In this document: one piece after another, positions 9,505-22,375 of the stretch
Numbering within the stretch: the stretch's first letter is position 1
How the letters are laid out: each line of letters begins with the position of its first letter
Source: Styela clava
Lineage: Eukaryota; Chordata; Ascidiacea; Stolidobranchia; Styelidae
Direction of reading: 5' to 3'
Length of the DNA stretch: 64,000 nucleotides
NCBI RefSeq assembly: GCF_964204865.1
Contig: NC_135251.1
Span: 19,902,001-19,966,000 of the forward strand
The notes under the pieces: generated by a model
Seen by the model: only the letters and a program-made list of their open reading frames with translations
The model's database searches: none
What the model was told of the DNA's origin: nothing
Position numbers and translations under genes: made by a program

Positions 9505-12500
9505 ATGTGTAAAATCGCCTTCATTTTGTCAATTTTCCAAACTTTGCTGTTAGTTAGAATAGAAGGAATGGCTATGGTAAAAAAGGCGCAAGTTATGAAT
9601 CACGACAGCGAGCTGTTTGAAGAAAATATGAAAGATTTGAAATCAGCAATGTTACAACATATGGGGCTTGACAGCCTTCCTATATTTTCATCTAAAGATT
9701 TGGAGAATATAGAAGTTCCTCATCACATTCGTTCGAAATATGAGAAATTGAGATTAAGGCATGATATCCAGCATGCAAGAAGGAAAAGATCAACTGGGCC
9801 GTCATTGGCTGGAGTATTTCACTCAGTACATCAAAATCCAGGTAAGGATGCTAAAAATGTTCTGCATTTCATTTATGTTTTTCATTTAATAAGAAAATTG
9901 GCATTTACAACCTATTTGATGAAATATATCTGGAATATTTTTAATTTCATTTTGTTCATTATTTTATTGCGAATATAGAAAGTGAAATTATATACGATAG
10001 ACTTCACTACTGATGTTAAATACGTATGACTATATACTTTCGGTCCGAAATTTACATCAGGATAATTATTAAAAAAATATGTTGAATTAATTAGTGTAAG
10101 GCCCAAATATAATTGTGGTCATGGTAGTAACTTGTATAAAAACCTATTTCTCAGAAAGTAGTTGTTGATAATAACAAAAAATACGAATTCAAAAGTAGCT
10201 TTTCATGTTTTTTGTGTATTGACAACGTGTTTAATAGGACGCAGACAGCGATGTTTATTGACTTGAAGAAATTGGGAGGGCCACTTAGATCAACTAACTG
10301 TTAGGACAAACTATTTAAAAGCGAAAATACCGCAGTACACAGTTGTAGGTTTAAGTAGGATCAATATATCGAGGGCGGTCGACTTTTTAGCCGTTTGACA
10401 TAAAAGAGTGATTTGATATGTTTGTAAACATTTGAAACGCTGTCTAGACTAAAGTGTGTATTTCGTCTCTCCTAAATGAAATCTTCAGTATTCTTCCTTC
10501 TTCGTCCTTATCAAAGTGAACATTTCACCAAGTACCATGTTTTACAGTATTACGTTTTGAATATTCCAGACGCATTTGTCGAATCTACATACATTTAATT
10601 GGCGCATGCATATAAAATAATTAGCCATAACTGCTGCCCTAAAAAAACGAAAGTAATAATCATATTTCTGTGCATGGTTGCATCCCATAACATCGCAGCA
10701 ATTATGTATTTGTCATAATTTACGAATGAGTAGTTGTCACGATACCGTGTATTGTTACTAATGACTAAGAAACAATGCGCTTTATTATTTGTTACAATTA
10801 GAAAACAGTAGTCGGAAATGTCTCCTGTTCTCGAACAAAAAGAAACAATTAGCAAATAACAATAGAACAAAGATTTCTTTATGCATATTGTACGGACTTT
10901 ATTGTTATTATACTCTCTAACTATAACAAAAAATCATAAACCATGATGAAATGCGTTTTTAATTATCAATATAAATCATTTACAATGTTAACAACAGATG
11001 ATAAAACAATGATATAAAAATAATGATATATATATATATACATTTAATTAGAAGTATGGATTATAAATTTTTTGTCTTCTGAACAAGGAAATGAAGAGTT
11101 TCATAGCCCTACTTTTCAACGGCTACTATAGGAGTATATAAACTTTCTTTCGATATCTCGAAAAACATTCTTCGTTCAATATTATAGAAATTTCATTTAC
11201 ATTTCATTTTGATATTGTTTCTTTCAATTTAATTTTTGTATATTTTTTTGCCATCACAGGAATCCAAGGCGACATTGTTTACACTGATCCATACAGAGAA
11301 AAACTCGAATTTGAAATGGAAGGTCGAATTCCTACCGGCACTGTTGTTACTATGGCTGAATTGAGACTATTCAAAAAACTTCCAAATTTGAGCGGAAATT
11401 TACCCACTGATTCGTCTGCAGACCGTCTTTATAGAAACGCTCATCCATCAACGTTTCTTCGAAATCACCCCGGACGATACCAGAAACCTGTGAGACACGC
11501 AAGAGTATCAATTTATCATAGCCTCAAACATCCAGACGGAACACAAACAAGCACTTTAGTGGATTCGAGGTAATTTGAAAAGAAATTAAATAAATTTGAA
11601 ACAGCATCTGGGTAGTATAGATAAATTCATGATTGAATTTATTTGATAATAGTATTAATAGTTACTGGTCATGATGAATATTCGAGAAGAGTTCCATAAT
11701 TCAACATATATAGTTTTTTTTTAACATGAACAGAACATATACTCATGTAAACGTAGCTCACAATGTTGCATAACATTTTGTTTTCTTTTGCCTATATTTT
11801 AAACATTTGTCATCTTACTTACTTTCAGAAAAATTCATGTGAACGGTTCTGGATGGCAAGCCTTTGACGTAACAGATGCGGTGCATGAGTGGCAATTGCA
11901 TCCTACTAAAATCATGTCTATGACTCTGGAAATGTGGATTGAAGGAACAAAACCAGGCAGACATGCAGCAAATATAGCTAGTTTAGTCAGATTCACTGGA
12001 CAAAAAGTTGATCGATCGTCTTCATACAGACCTGAATTAGTCGTCTTCACAGAGGAAGCAGAAACTGGAGGGTACGTTGAAGTAACGTATAACAAAAACC
12101 TATAGCGAATAATAATAATGAATGGATGACACAAAATATGAAATTAGCATATTAGTTTTGTTTGATACTTTTATATATCTGTGAATGAATATGTTTCCGT
12201 ATATCTGAAACAATTAATGTTACATTAGTGGAGAGAAAAGTACATTATATATATAATGAGATGTCCGGCCACTTTGAGATAATTTTGCCGTTGCCGTCTT
12301 TTGTCGACAAATAATGTAAAATGATTGTATTTCCTATATACAGGTCAAGAATATGCAAACAAAACTCCAATCCTAAGAAACGTAAATGTTGTCGCGACGA
12401 CTATTACATCAACTTCAGAGAAATGGACTGGACTCAATATTGGATCTTGGAACCATCTGGTTACGAAGCATTTAAATGTGATGGAAGATGTGGATCTAGT

Positions 12501-12674
12501 TTGCGAAGAGACAGAAAGGGTGTGCCAAGGTCTTGCTCGGTACAAGAAAGTGCGCCTTTGCCCGTTATGTATATGGTAAAACGTGGTGATATTACACAAG
12601 TAGAAGTGTCTGAATTTCCAAATATGATTGTTAAACGTTGTGGATGTTCCCTAGACAGTGTTTTCTTTGCCTAA
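9505..12674 (+). CDS. lefty: Lefty/antivin TGF-beta family ligand
   Basis: Four exons: 9505-9841, 11260-11569, 11829-12071, 12344-12674, with consistent GT-AG sites and phases 1, 2, 2; predicted 406 aa. The start at 9505 is chosen because it begins a signal peptide (MCKIAFILSIFQTLLLV); an in-frame ATG at 9370 would add 45 unlikely residues. A furin site ARRKR lies at residues 91-95, as in vertebrate Lefty. The prodomain end (STLVDSR, then GSGWQAFDVTDAV) and the cystine knot match Lefty: CCRDDYYINF, WILEPSGYEAFKC, GRC, one Cys at 361 where dimeric ligands have CC, and RCGC at 395-398. The lone Cys361 means the interchain-disulfide cysteine is absent, and the central helix is shortened; both are Lefty hallmarks. 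Lefty antagonises Nodal outside the cell in axis and left-right patterning. The exon count equals that of vertebrate LEFTY genes. Confidence 0.93.
10242..10259 (+). promoter_or_regulatory. Candidate Smad + FoxH1 sites in Lefty intron 1
   Basis: CAGAC (Smad half site, 10242-10246) is followed five bases later by TGTTTATT (10252-10259), whose complement AATAAACA fits the FoxH1 consensus AATMMACA. Nodal-responsive enhancers of Lefty/Nodal genes use such pairs. FoxH1-like octamers are common in AT-rich DNA, so this is only suggestive. Confidence 0.3.
10442..10449. promoter_or_regulatory. Palindromic Smad-binding element in Lefty intron 1
   Basis: Perfect GTCTAGAC, the classical 8-bp Smad3/4 element, 190 bp from the Smad/FoxH1 pair. 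A further CAGAC lies at 10567-10571. The position in intron 1 of a Nodal target gene makes a feedback enhancer plausible. Confidence 0.35.
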
Positions 12675-12856
12675 AATTTCTTGCAAAATGAACTAAATTG
12701 TTTGCACCTGTTTTAATGTGTCAAACTAAGCCTTTCATTTGTCGTCTCTCGTATATATTATGTTTTATGATTTTTTTTGATATTTTTCGTTTACTTTATA
12801 TATTTGTTTATCATAACTATATTTTTGCATTCCGGATCATGTTCTTTTTATTTCGT

Positions 12857-12862
12857 AATAAA
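12857..12862 (+). terminator. Polyadenylation signal of Lefty
   Basis: AATAAA 183 bp after the Lefty stop codon, within a T-rich 3' region. Confidence 0.6.
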
Positions 12863-14287
12863 AAATGCTACAGATGAATTGTCTATTTTTTGCTTTCAAA
12901 ATACTTTTTGTAGAGTAACAAAGCTAGACTGAAATATATATGCCGCGGAATATTCATTTCTAAATGTCAAATTAGCAATATTTTTCTACATTCTGGATCA
13001 TCTATACTTTGCAGAACGGATAGTCAAGTATGCTCCTATGGTTATCGACTTTGATCCTTAAATTTACTTTGAGATTTGAATTAGTTTCACGAATGGGATC
13101 TCAGAAATACGAATCACAAATTAAACAAAACATTTTTTTATTTAGTGAATTAAATTCCTTTCGAAAAGCAGTCAATTATTCGAAAGGAGAATAACTAAAA
13201 TAAACAAGAACAAATATTGATTAGCTCACATGGAAATGCTGTTATATTAAATTACACCATAAAAACCTGTTTGTGGAAAACTATTCTATGTTGATGGATG
13301 CTCATTGAAAACATTTTTTTCAATTTCATAGCAAGCCAACGTGTACAAAACAAAATGCGTCAAGTTCAGCAATCTAAAATACAATACTGTACATTTTAGG
13401 CATATTGTACGTATAGTTAAATAATTGATGCTTTTGAAACCCAAACTGAATGAGTTACAAGATACAGCTGATAATGTTGAATACATTGGTGAATGAACTT
13501 TCGAGAAAATGGAGTGGAAGATATTAAAAATAAAAAATAATTGCGTCTAAAAAGGCTTTTCAGTCAACGACAAATTAGTCAGGGGTATTTGAAAAGGATA
13601 ATATATCAACAAGCCGTACGTAAATCTTGATATTTACTGGTATTTACAAGTAAATTCCTGGGTTCTGTCAAATGTGTAAACACCAATTCAAACAATACAA
13701 TTCGAACATTAGTAAAGGAAATAGTCTGTCTGCTATATTATTAATCACAAATGCGTTTTGTATAAATTCCTATGATTTAAATAATACTTTTTAGATAAAA
13801 TAAAAATGTCAATTCGTGAACGTCCTCAATTGTCGACAAAAACGGTAGATGATTTCATGACCAGAAGCGCAATCAATCTAAATGAAAGTAAAAATAAGTT
13901 AAATAACCACCAAAGTCGTACATATTTCCTTGTGTGATTTAAATAACTAATTCTTTAAACAGTTCATATTTCAATTCATACACAGTATGTATATAACTAT
14001 TTTCCATCAAGTTGCGGGAAATCTTTCAGGTCATGATATTTTCTGAGTTTAAATTAAACAAATATTATTTTTAATACAAAATTGTACCCTATAATCAAGT
14101 ATTTGGAGCAAAGGTCATATTTCGCCATCACGTGACATTAAGTTTGAGTAGACCAATGCGACATCTTACTGACAAAGCTGATGCTAACTGCCCAACTCCG
14201 AATTACGTATGTGAATTTCTACTGCTGTGGGACTTGAGTTGCAATTTTGGTTTAATGCTTTTGAATGACGAGATAGCGAACTTCTGG
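12863..14287. other. Intergenic between Lefty and DOMON gene 1
   Basis: Convergent intergenic space: Lefty ends on the plus strand and the DOMON gene ends on the minus strand. A last exon of the DOMON gene could lie here if the donor at 14400 is used, but I could not identify one. Nothing else is recognised. Confidence 0.4.
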
Positions 14288-17200
14288 TTAGGTCACATAG
14301 ACTACTGTGGTTACTAATTGAACCTTAGCGATCACATATCTGAGCTCTGTTGTCAAATTGAGAATTATCCTAAGCTTATGAGAAAAAGAAAATTCATACC
14401 CGAGTATTGTTGGTTGTATTGCTGACAACGGTTTTCCAGAAGAAGGTACAATTTTACTATCAGAAATTGCTCTCCAAGTGTGCTTTTGTATTTGAGCTCC
14501 TGTGTAGAAAACAAAATTGTACAATCATTTTTTCGTTGTGTTTTAAGTTATTCCAACTCACAATCCACGACTTTCATTTAGTTTAACAATATATATAATT
14601 TTAATTTATACTCTTTCAAAACGTACCATTCATTTTCCCAACTGCAGCGAGAAGATAATAGTTTTCTGCCGCAAGGTTGAAGTTCTTCTGGACTCCGTTG
14701 CTAATTTCTTTGGTAACAGAAGCGGGTCGGTTCAAAACGCATTGCGTCACTCCATTGATCGTAGTAGCGAACTTGGTTGTGAGGCCGTTCTAAAATGAAA
14801 ATGAATCAAGCGTATTTAAGTGAATACGCTTTTTTAGATATTATTGATAAAAAAATAAATAGTTTTTATTGGGATAAAAAAAATCCTTTTTAGCATAAAA
14901 TGTAATTGTAATATGATTTGGAGATTTTTGAGTCTATGTCATTGTTCATGAAACATTCATCGAAAAGAGCTGTTGCTCTTTACAAACTTCTGACTTGAAA
15001 ATTAATCATTCTTATGAGTACGTTTGGGTGTGTATGTGTAAACGAGTGCGAGTATCCTAAGATCAATTTATTTAAATATGATAATTTTTTAATTATAAAG
15101 TACATACATTCATTTCCAAATATGCTGGGGGTTTATGGAGTTGTTGAATTGCACCTGATCTGATCTGCATACCATCACAATAGTAAAGATCTGCGTCCTG
15201 CATTGCATTAGTTGTTCCGAGTGCAAATGCCACATACTGACCGGTTGTAGTTCCGCCACTCATTTCAATGTCCCAAGTACCGTCGCTCAACTAGAATATA
15301 CAGTGATATAGGTTTACATCAAAAAAGTAATGACGAGTACACAAGAGGTCATCCTCGGAAACTAAGTGTACATATGGATCATTTTGTTAGTACGTTGTTG
15401 CTAGTATTCATCTTCTTCTTCTTAGACCAATTGCTTTGAACTTTCCAGTGGTTGAAGAGTGTTGTTGTTGCTAAAAAGCTACTACTTTTATTTATTTTAA
15501 ACATTCCAGTGGCCTTCCTGGGATTTGTCTTTAACTTTGAAGTTTTGTGTAGTGACATTCATTTAGTTTACTTTCATTCAGTATACAGCCATGTGAATAA
15601 TTTTATGTATGTATTATTGTATTATTACTTATCGATTTTAATCGGTAAGTATGTTGATAGGTATTTGTCTGTCTGTATGTCTGTCTGTCTATCTGATGTA
15701 CGCGATATCTCACGAAAACGAGATTGAATCTGCTCCAGATGTGTATGTGCATGTGTGTTTGCATGTGCATTCATCATATGTCGGACCAGAAGCCTATTGA
15801 TTTTGGAAGAATTATGTCGTATAACTAGCGAGTTATTAATTAATTAGTAATGTGACACAAGGTGTCACTATGGAATAAGAGCGCTGTTTTGGGATCCCTA
15901 ACTTTCGATCGATAAGTGTTCGGTCTCTGACCGATATTCTCGTTTATAATATTGGTCATTTATATTTGATAACCGTGAGTGTGAATTGGATACCTTCTTC
16001 CACGAATAGTAATGACACCCCGAATTGCCTGCAGTACAGTCTTTTGGATCTTTGAAACATGTTTTTGCAGTATCACTATCACAATCTGTGTCAGTAATGG
16101 GGGAGGAAGAGGCAGTTCCAAATTGATACGTTTGAGCAGTAACAGTCTTCCACGTATCATGTCTTTTGATTTCTGTTCCTGTAGTTAGAAACAAAACAGC
16201 ATTTATTGACACATTTACCTTTATCTGAAAGTAAACTTTAAACCATACAGAAGAGCCGACTGGACTTGTAAACAATGGAATTACTGCTGATCCCATGTAC
16301 GTAATTATACGCGGGTTTTATAACTCGCATAGGTGTGGTTGCTGCCTTGCTAGAAGATCAAACCACTTTGATGACGTTGAAGCACGCTACATATCGCATT
16401 ACTTTCGCGATGTCATTGATCGTCGCTTCCAGTACAATATGACCTAGAATATTCTGAATTTGCAAGACCCGCTACATTTTCCCTTTACAAACTATAACAG
16501 AAATAAACCTCTCATGGTGTCATGATCGACAGATGTTCTATAGTTATACTATAACATAATAACATAGAAACCGAAAATTTGATCGATGGCGTCATTGAAT
16601 ATTATACCGTTAGTGTAATACTGAGAGACTGATCACGAATGATACAGGCCAGAGGTAGTAGACTAGGGGCGTAAAATAATTGGGGAAAATATCTTAAAAA
16701 CCGGTGTTCGAACATGTCTTTCATTACCCACAAACAAAATTTAGTTTGATGATTCCTTTCCTAAAGTCTATTATGACGTAGATTCATTCTTCCTGCCAGG
16801 ATATATGAAAAATGTAAAATGAACTGGTTTTAGAACACCCAAAATATACTGAGGTAATTATGCCCACAACAGTTTTAAAAAACTTGTAACCAGACCCAAA
16901 ACCAGATTAATAAGAGCAAGGAGGTGTTTCGCATGATTTGGAAGCATTGCTTCAAAACCAGGTTTTTCGCATTTGCTATGTGTGATATCTTTGCATCGTG
17001 AGTAGAATGAAATCTTTGACAAATATACAAAAAAAAATTAGATTCTCGAGTTTAGCGTGTGGTCTTAAGTTTCATATGTGGAAGCATCCCTCTACACAAG
17101 TCCGTGGTATGACATTGTAAAGGATGTACTACCTACTATTCCTTGGATTGCAGGAAAATTGAATGTTCATTCTGTATTTTTGTAAGAAAACTTAGAAAGC

Positions 17201-19246
17201 CACGTTTAGTTTTCTATGGAGCCTAACTGACTCCCTCAGTCACATACATACCATTCATGGGTCCAATTGCTCCTAGCAGGTAATATTCCTCTTTGGTGAT
17301 ATCAAAGTCTTTAGAGACTCCATTGCTTATTGTCTTAGTCACAGATGCAGGTCTCGTGAAAACACATTGCGCCACCCCATTTGTTGTGGAAGCTTTGTCA
17401 GATACCAGCCCTCCCTAAATAATAGTTGTGATCAGTATGACACAAAGCTCTTTCATTTATAAAAGATTACTAGACTTGGTCTGTTTCAGGAAGCAAAATT
17501 AAAAAATAAAAATTTTGATGCAGCCGAATCTGAAATGATATAATTATTTTCGGGATGATAAACAGAAGAACTAAACTGTCTGATGATATCCTCTTACCGT
17601 CATTTCCAAATACGCAGGAGGGTTGTGCCGCTCTTGTAGAACTCCGGATCTTACAGCAGTACCATCACAGTAATAAAGATCAGCATCCTGCATTTTTGGG
17701 ATAGTGCCCAAAGCCAGAGCAATGTATTGTAGTCCACCACCAGTGCCTCCACTCATTTCAAATTGGTAAGTGTCGCCCGTATCAGACTAAGAATATAAAC
17801 CATATATATTTTAAATTTATTTTCAAATATGCATTAGGGTCTTTTTGAAGGCACGAACAGATTAACCTTGAAATACTTCAAAATATATTGGAGTAAACCT
17901 ATTTATTGGTGCGCTATATCAGGTTTATGAAATTTTATGCAAATGTTTTAAAATATAGTATCGTGAAGATAAATTCAATAAGAAAGGGTATACTGCAATG
18001 TTATATGTGGATTATTATGGAGGTAAAGTTACAAGGCTATCTCTGCCCAGGCATTTTTGATATATTAATGTAGGCCTATTCTTTAGGATTTTCCAGATAC
18101 AATATCATTTTTAGGTATTTTGTATAAAAGCAAAACTATAATTCAATTGTTAGTTCCATTGTAGCGTTTATTCAAATTCGGCATATTTCGTTGGTTCATA
18201 TATTTTTGTTTTGACTTCGTGTAAGAATCATTTTGCCCCTAGAATATTTTTTGTGTGAAAAGGAGCGTCATCGATAATTATTTCGTTTCAAAGATTTTTA
18301 TCATTTATATACATTATGAAAAAAAATTCCGAAATTTATATTTCAGCTATTCCCATAATCATCAAATTTGTACGCAGTAAATGAAGCAACATATATCAAA
18401 TTATCTGTGCCAATTTTTCGGTAAAATATTGTCGCGGACGATGGACTCCCATCTGCCAATTATAGCTCTCGCGCCACGGTGGGTGCGTTTTCATAATAGA
18501 CTGCCCAATTGATTTTAGGATCTTTGAAATTGGAAAAGGGTGTTTTTTGGAATTAGCATATACTGTAATACGATAATAATGTTACTATAGTTAAAGAACG
18601 AGGGCGATTGAACAATAGAGAATAATAAAATGCCATGATCGAATAAAATGAAAACATACTAAATTACGACATGTCGTAACCATGTATCCGATGGCCTGAC
18701 AATCACTGACGACAATAAAAAAGTGAGAATTTTTATGTTAGGTTTTACGCTTTTTCCCTATGCAAAGTAATATGAAAATGGACACTCACACACACAGTAG
18801 CCGAGTTGAAAGCAAGGTGATATAACAGAAAAAATTTTGAACGCGCTTTTCGCAAACTCGCAACCCTGAACTACCTATTTGAAGGCCTGATATACCTCAT
18901 CTAGTGGGAACTTTGCAACAGAATTGTCACTATTCTAAACTTCTGTTCCTATGAATTATTGATTATTCAAACAAATTTTAATAAAAAATTAAAATTCTAG
19001 CCTAAATTTTCGGTCAATTCGAGGGTTTATAAAGTAATAATATTATATTTAGATTGAAAAAATTGTGTAAACATTTAGTAATACCTTTTTCCATGAATAG
19101 AAGTGACATGTAGTTTCGGATGGTTGACATCCTGATGGATTTTGGAAACAAGTTTTCGTGGTGCCACATCCATCAGAAGTAATTTGACCCAAACATATTT
19201 CAATGTTGCAGTACAACAGCATCGCCAGTAAAAATTTAGCTAACAT
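14288..19246 (-). CDS. Secreted protein with two DOMON modules (FRRS1-like)
   Basis: Minus-strand exons: 19085-19246, 17598-17786, 17252-17414, 15994-16178, 15108-15290, 14627-14789, 14288-14499; about 418 aa. Exon 1 starts at ATG 19246 with signal peptide MLAKFLLAMLLYCNIEICLG. Each module spans three exons with repeated phases (0-0, 0-1, 1-0): a Cys segment (CGTTKTCFQNPSGC..C.FYSWKK; second copy TAKTCFKDPKDC..C.YYSWKK), a core (ALALG..KMQDADLYYCDG / AFALG..AMQDADLYYCDG) and a tail (AQCVFTRPASVTK / TQCVLNRPASVTK, ending LLGAIGPMNG / LLAAVGKMNG). This is the DOMON fold as in ferric-chelate reductase 1 ectodomains (IQCVF..P is shared). DOMON domains bind heme or sugar; the ligand here is unknown. 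No cytochrome b561 membrane domain follows. The C-terminus is unsure: the frame stops at 14288, but a donor GTATGA at 14399 could splice to another exon. Confidence 0.8.
15370..15560 (+). repeat. Dispersed TTGGACAC/GTT-rich repeat, copy 2
   Basis: Lies in a DOMON gene 1 intron. Shares GTTGTTGCTAGTATTC, GACCAATTGCTTTGAA, CAGTGGTTGAAGA, GCTACTACTTTTATTTATTT with the family. This copy is truncated at its left end. Confidence 0.6.
15627..15942 (+). mobile_element. Hairpin-ended microsatellite-bearing element, copy A (short form)
   Basis: Starts ACTTATCGATTTTAATCGGT and ends with ATCGATAAGTGTTCGGTCTC then TGACCGATATTCTCG. The tips form inverted repeats (ACTTATCGAT / ATCGATAAGT), each next to its own hairpin (CGGTC-TCT-GACCG at the right). 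Just inside the left end is a TGTC/TGTA tract. It sits in a DOMON gene 1 intron. Layout resembles Helentron-derived non-autonomous elements (inference). Confidence 0.7.
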
Positions 19247-21694
19247 GCTTCTAATTTTATCTTAAGTTCCGAAATCTAGCTGTAAGTTTGAGTAAAAAAT
19301 TAAATGCATTCCTTTTTAATGTAAGTAAATATCGTTCACGAATCTGTGGGCGGATGGAAAAGAAGCTTCCTGATATTTTCTGATACTATATAAAAGCTAG
19401 AGTCAACTTGTGAATACCGGTATTTGATTTTCGAAATATGCTAAACAAGGTGATGTTTTGTTTTTAAATGTATCTCCATTTGTTGGTTTTGAACTAATAA
19501 ATTCTCTGCTGGAATACCTAAATATTTGTAAAAATTTTAGTGTTAGAAAAACAGTAAAGAATATCTAGGTACAATCTGTAGAGTTGCAAGCCGTATACAA
19601 GATATATCTTTTTTAGTTTCTATAATTAACATACTATGGGCGTAATGACTGCCTACCCGCAAATCGTTGACCCTGCTATCTTTAGTCGCGTTTCGCTAAG
19701 ATCCGTTTCCCATCGTTTGTATAGAAAAAAAAAAACTAAGTTGGACAAGGCAAGTGAAGCATTACAAACCTGTTTTTCGCGCACTGTTGAGCGTTATACC
19801 TAATAACTGCGTTCAACTCGATGTGTTTCAGAAATATCACAAAGGGTGAATAATGCGCATCGAGATGATTTTTTAGAAATTTGATTAATTGTTCCTTTTT
19901 TTAATGTCTATTTCGATTTTTCCTACACCAATGACCCTAATTTTTTTTGTTTTATCTTTCAGCGCAAAATTATCTCAAAATTAGGAATTTATTGGAACGA
20001 AACACTAGTGACTATACTGTACGCAAGTTGCTATTGCGTATGACGTTTCTGGGAGATAGGGACAATTCAATTTCAATCTACAAACAGGTTCGTTCAAAGA
20101 GGTGCTTCTAACTCCGAATAAATATATTATCAATATGATAGGTTCAATTATTATACATGTAACCAAACATAAATATACATATATAACTACGCTTTCTTTA
20201 AAATTTATAAATAAAATATATATAATTTACCACCTATCAGTCCGATTTCTAAACCTTGTAATATCTCTATTTCTACCAAGATGTTTGTCGATATTACATT
20301 TTTACGCTTGATTCACGGTTATACAAATATTATTAGTATGTACCAGGCAGTTATAGCAAAAACATATACCTGTCAAGCGCGAAGATAAAAATATGAGCAC
20401 GTTATGACACAAATTCGTTGTTAATATGCATGTTGCTCAATTTAATTTATCAGACTATATTAATAAGTAACAGAAAACATGACCTTCATGAACGAGACAA
20501 GATTATTTTACCAGTCGACACTCAGTCCTTTGATTCTTCCTTTCATTCATGACACAGTAAAAGGGGTAGTCAAATTTTTAAAAAAGACAGTTTCGAATCA
20601 TTTTTAAGTTTCGTATGCAAACAATATAATACTAATGATGGGATTTACTACGCACAAATTTACAAAACTGTCTCTTTCTTTTTGATGTAAACTTGTTTTA
20701 ACGATGGTGGGATCAGCCACATTTGAATGATTGAATAGACAAAGACCGAAATTTTTGCCTGATTCTCGTGTATAAACTATATCAATGACAATAATTACCT
20801 AATGACAATAAATATTGTATGAGGATCTACTTTTAAAGGCAAACTTGGTTTGAAATCCAGAACCCAGTTATATTCTGAAATCTCAACCTCGGAGTAAAAT
20901 AACTTGATCAACCAGATAATGTTAGTTAGATTTCAGGGTTCAAGATTATATGTCAAACAAACAGTTAGGTAATACAATTTTAAATGAAATTATCGACAAC
21001 TTTCAAATATAAACCTAGTAATAGATGAAATTGAAATCGACTGATAGAGGATTTTCCAATCTTGTTCTACGGTCTGCTTCATATGCTTCCATGCAATATA
21101 CCTTCATAATCCACTTATTTCAATCTATTCTCAACTGTGTCTAAATTACCAGAGGTAAATGGTAATAAGTCGGTGGGATAAAAATGTTGAAAGTACATTA
21201 ATCGCATTTTAGTCATTAATCACAAAATTACTATAAAAGTAAACACAAAGTTAAATATCTTTACCAAGCTCGATCGATCTTTGTTCCGTGAGAGCATACC
21301 CCACTTATACAAATCACTGATACGCTCATACATTGCTTATTGCTGTCATGTTTGGACTGGAATTACACCTCATTTTTTTTAAAGTATCAAATTTCACTGA
21401 TTTCCAATTGGCACCCGAACTGCAGACTCTTTCTCATAGAATAAATGTTGCGTCGCTGTGCTTATTTTGCGGATATAATTATACATTTGAAAACTTCCGG
21501 AATATGCTGACTCGCAATTCTAAACTATAAGGAGATCATCCAGCTATATTTCTAAGTGAGTGTCCTTGCTTAGGGCAAATTCCGTCATAAAAAAAAAAGA
21601 TATACGACCATCAAACTTTTCGATTTTTTATCAAAGATCACCCTCCTCAGCTTTAAAGGCAGTATATACGCTATCAGAATCTTTTCACATATAG
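19247..21694. other. Intergenic, nothing recognised
   Basis: Upstream of DOMON gene 1 and so includes its promoter. AT-rich, with several poly-A/T tracts; the short frames at 20102-20311 and 21333-21530 show no family features. Confidence 0.4.
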
Positions 21695-22367
21695 CAGAGC
21701 TGGCCAACACGTCGATCGCAATCGACCGGTCGATCGTCACGTCACGAGCAGTCGATCGCGTCTGATGTTGATTGAATTTTATTAAAATAACCCCGAAAAT
21801 TGCCTCGAACCAGTTGCGTGTTTTACAACAGGGAGAATACAGCACTGTATATGCGCAAAATACAATATACACATAACATAAAGTATTTGAGTCTGGGCAA
21901 GCCCGATAAAGAATATTAATACGTAACAAACGCAAGTTTTTACGCTGCCAAGGTTTAAAAATGAAGTGTCGAATACTAGACTGACAAACGATCCTACAGT
22001 AACTTCTGCATTATGCGATTTTCAACACTTACGACTAAAAATTGAGCAGGACCTTTGTCTGGATTATATTATTTAAATAAATCTTAAATAAATAATGAAA
22101 CATTTACTCCGGGTACAATTAAATAATCAAATCAACAACTTAAATGGAACATAAAAAATACAAATTTTGTGTCGATTCTAATAATAATGTGCCCACGGAG
22201 ACTTCTAAAGGGCAGCGGTGGAATTTATTTTTTGTATGCGTGTGTGCAGTTATCTGCACATTCAGTGCCTATTCGTTTTTGTGTAGGACCTCATTACCGA
22301 TCAGTCGATCGCGATCTATTTTGAAGATTTTGGTCGATCGCAGTCGAAAGCAGGTTGGCCACCCTTG
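21695..22367. mobile_element. hAT element, CAGAGCTGGCCAA family
   Basis: 673 bp bounded by CAGAGCTGGCCAACACGTCG and the inverted end CAGGTTGGCCACCCTTG, with the exact 8-bp duplication ACATATAG at 21687-21694 and 22368-22375. Rich in CGATCG near both ends. No transposase is encoded. A second, truncated copy starts at 32392. Confidence 0.9.
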
Positions 22368-22375
22368 ACATATAG

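Noticed and set aside
11835..12134. Minus-strand frame opposite Lefty exon 3
   Set aside because: It is an antisense shadow of a well-supported exon.
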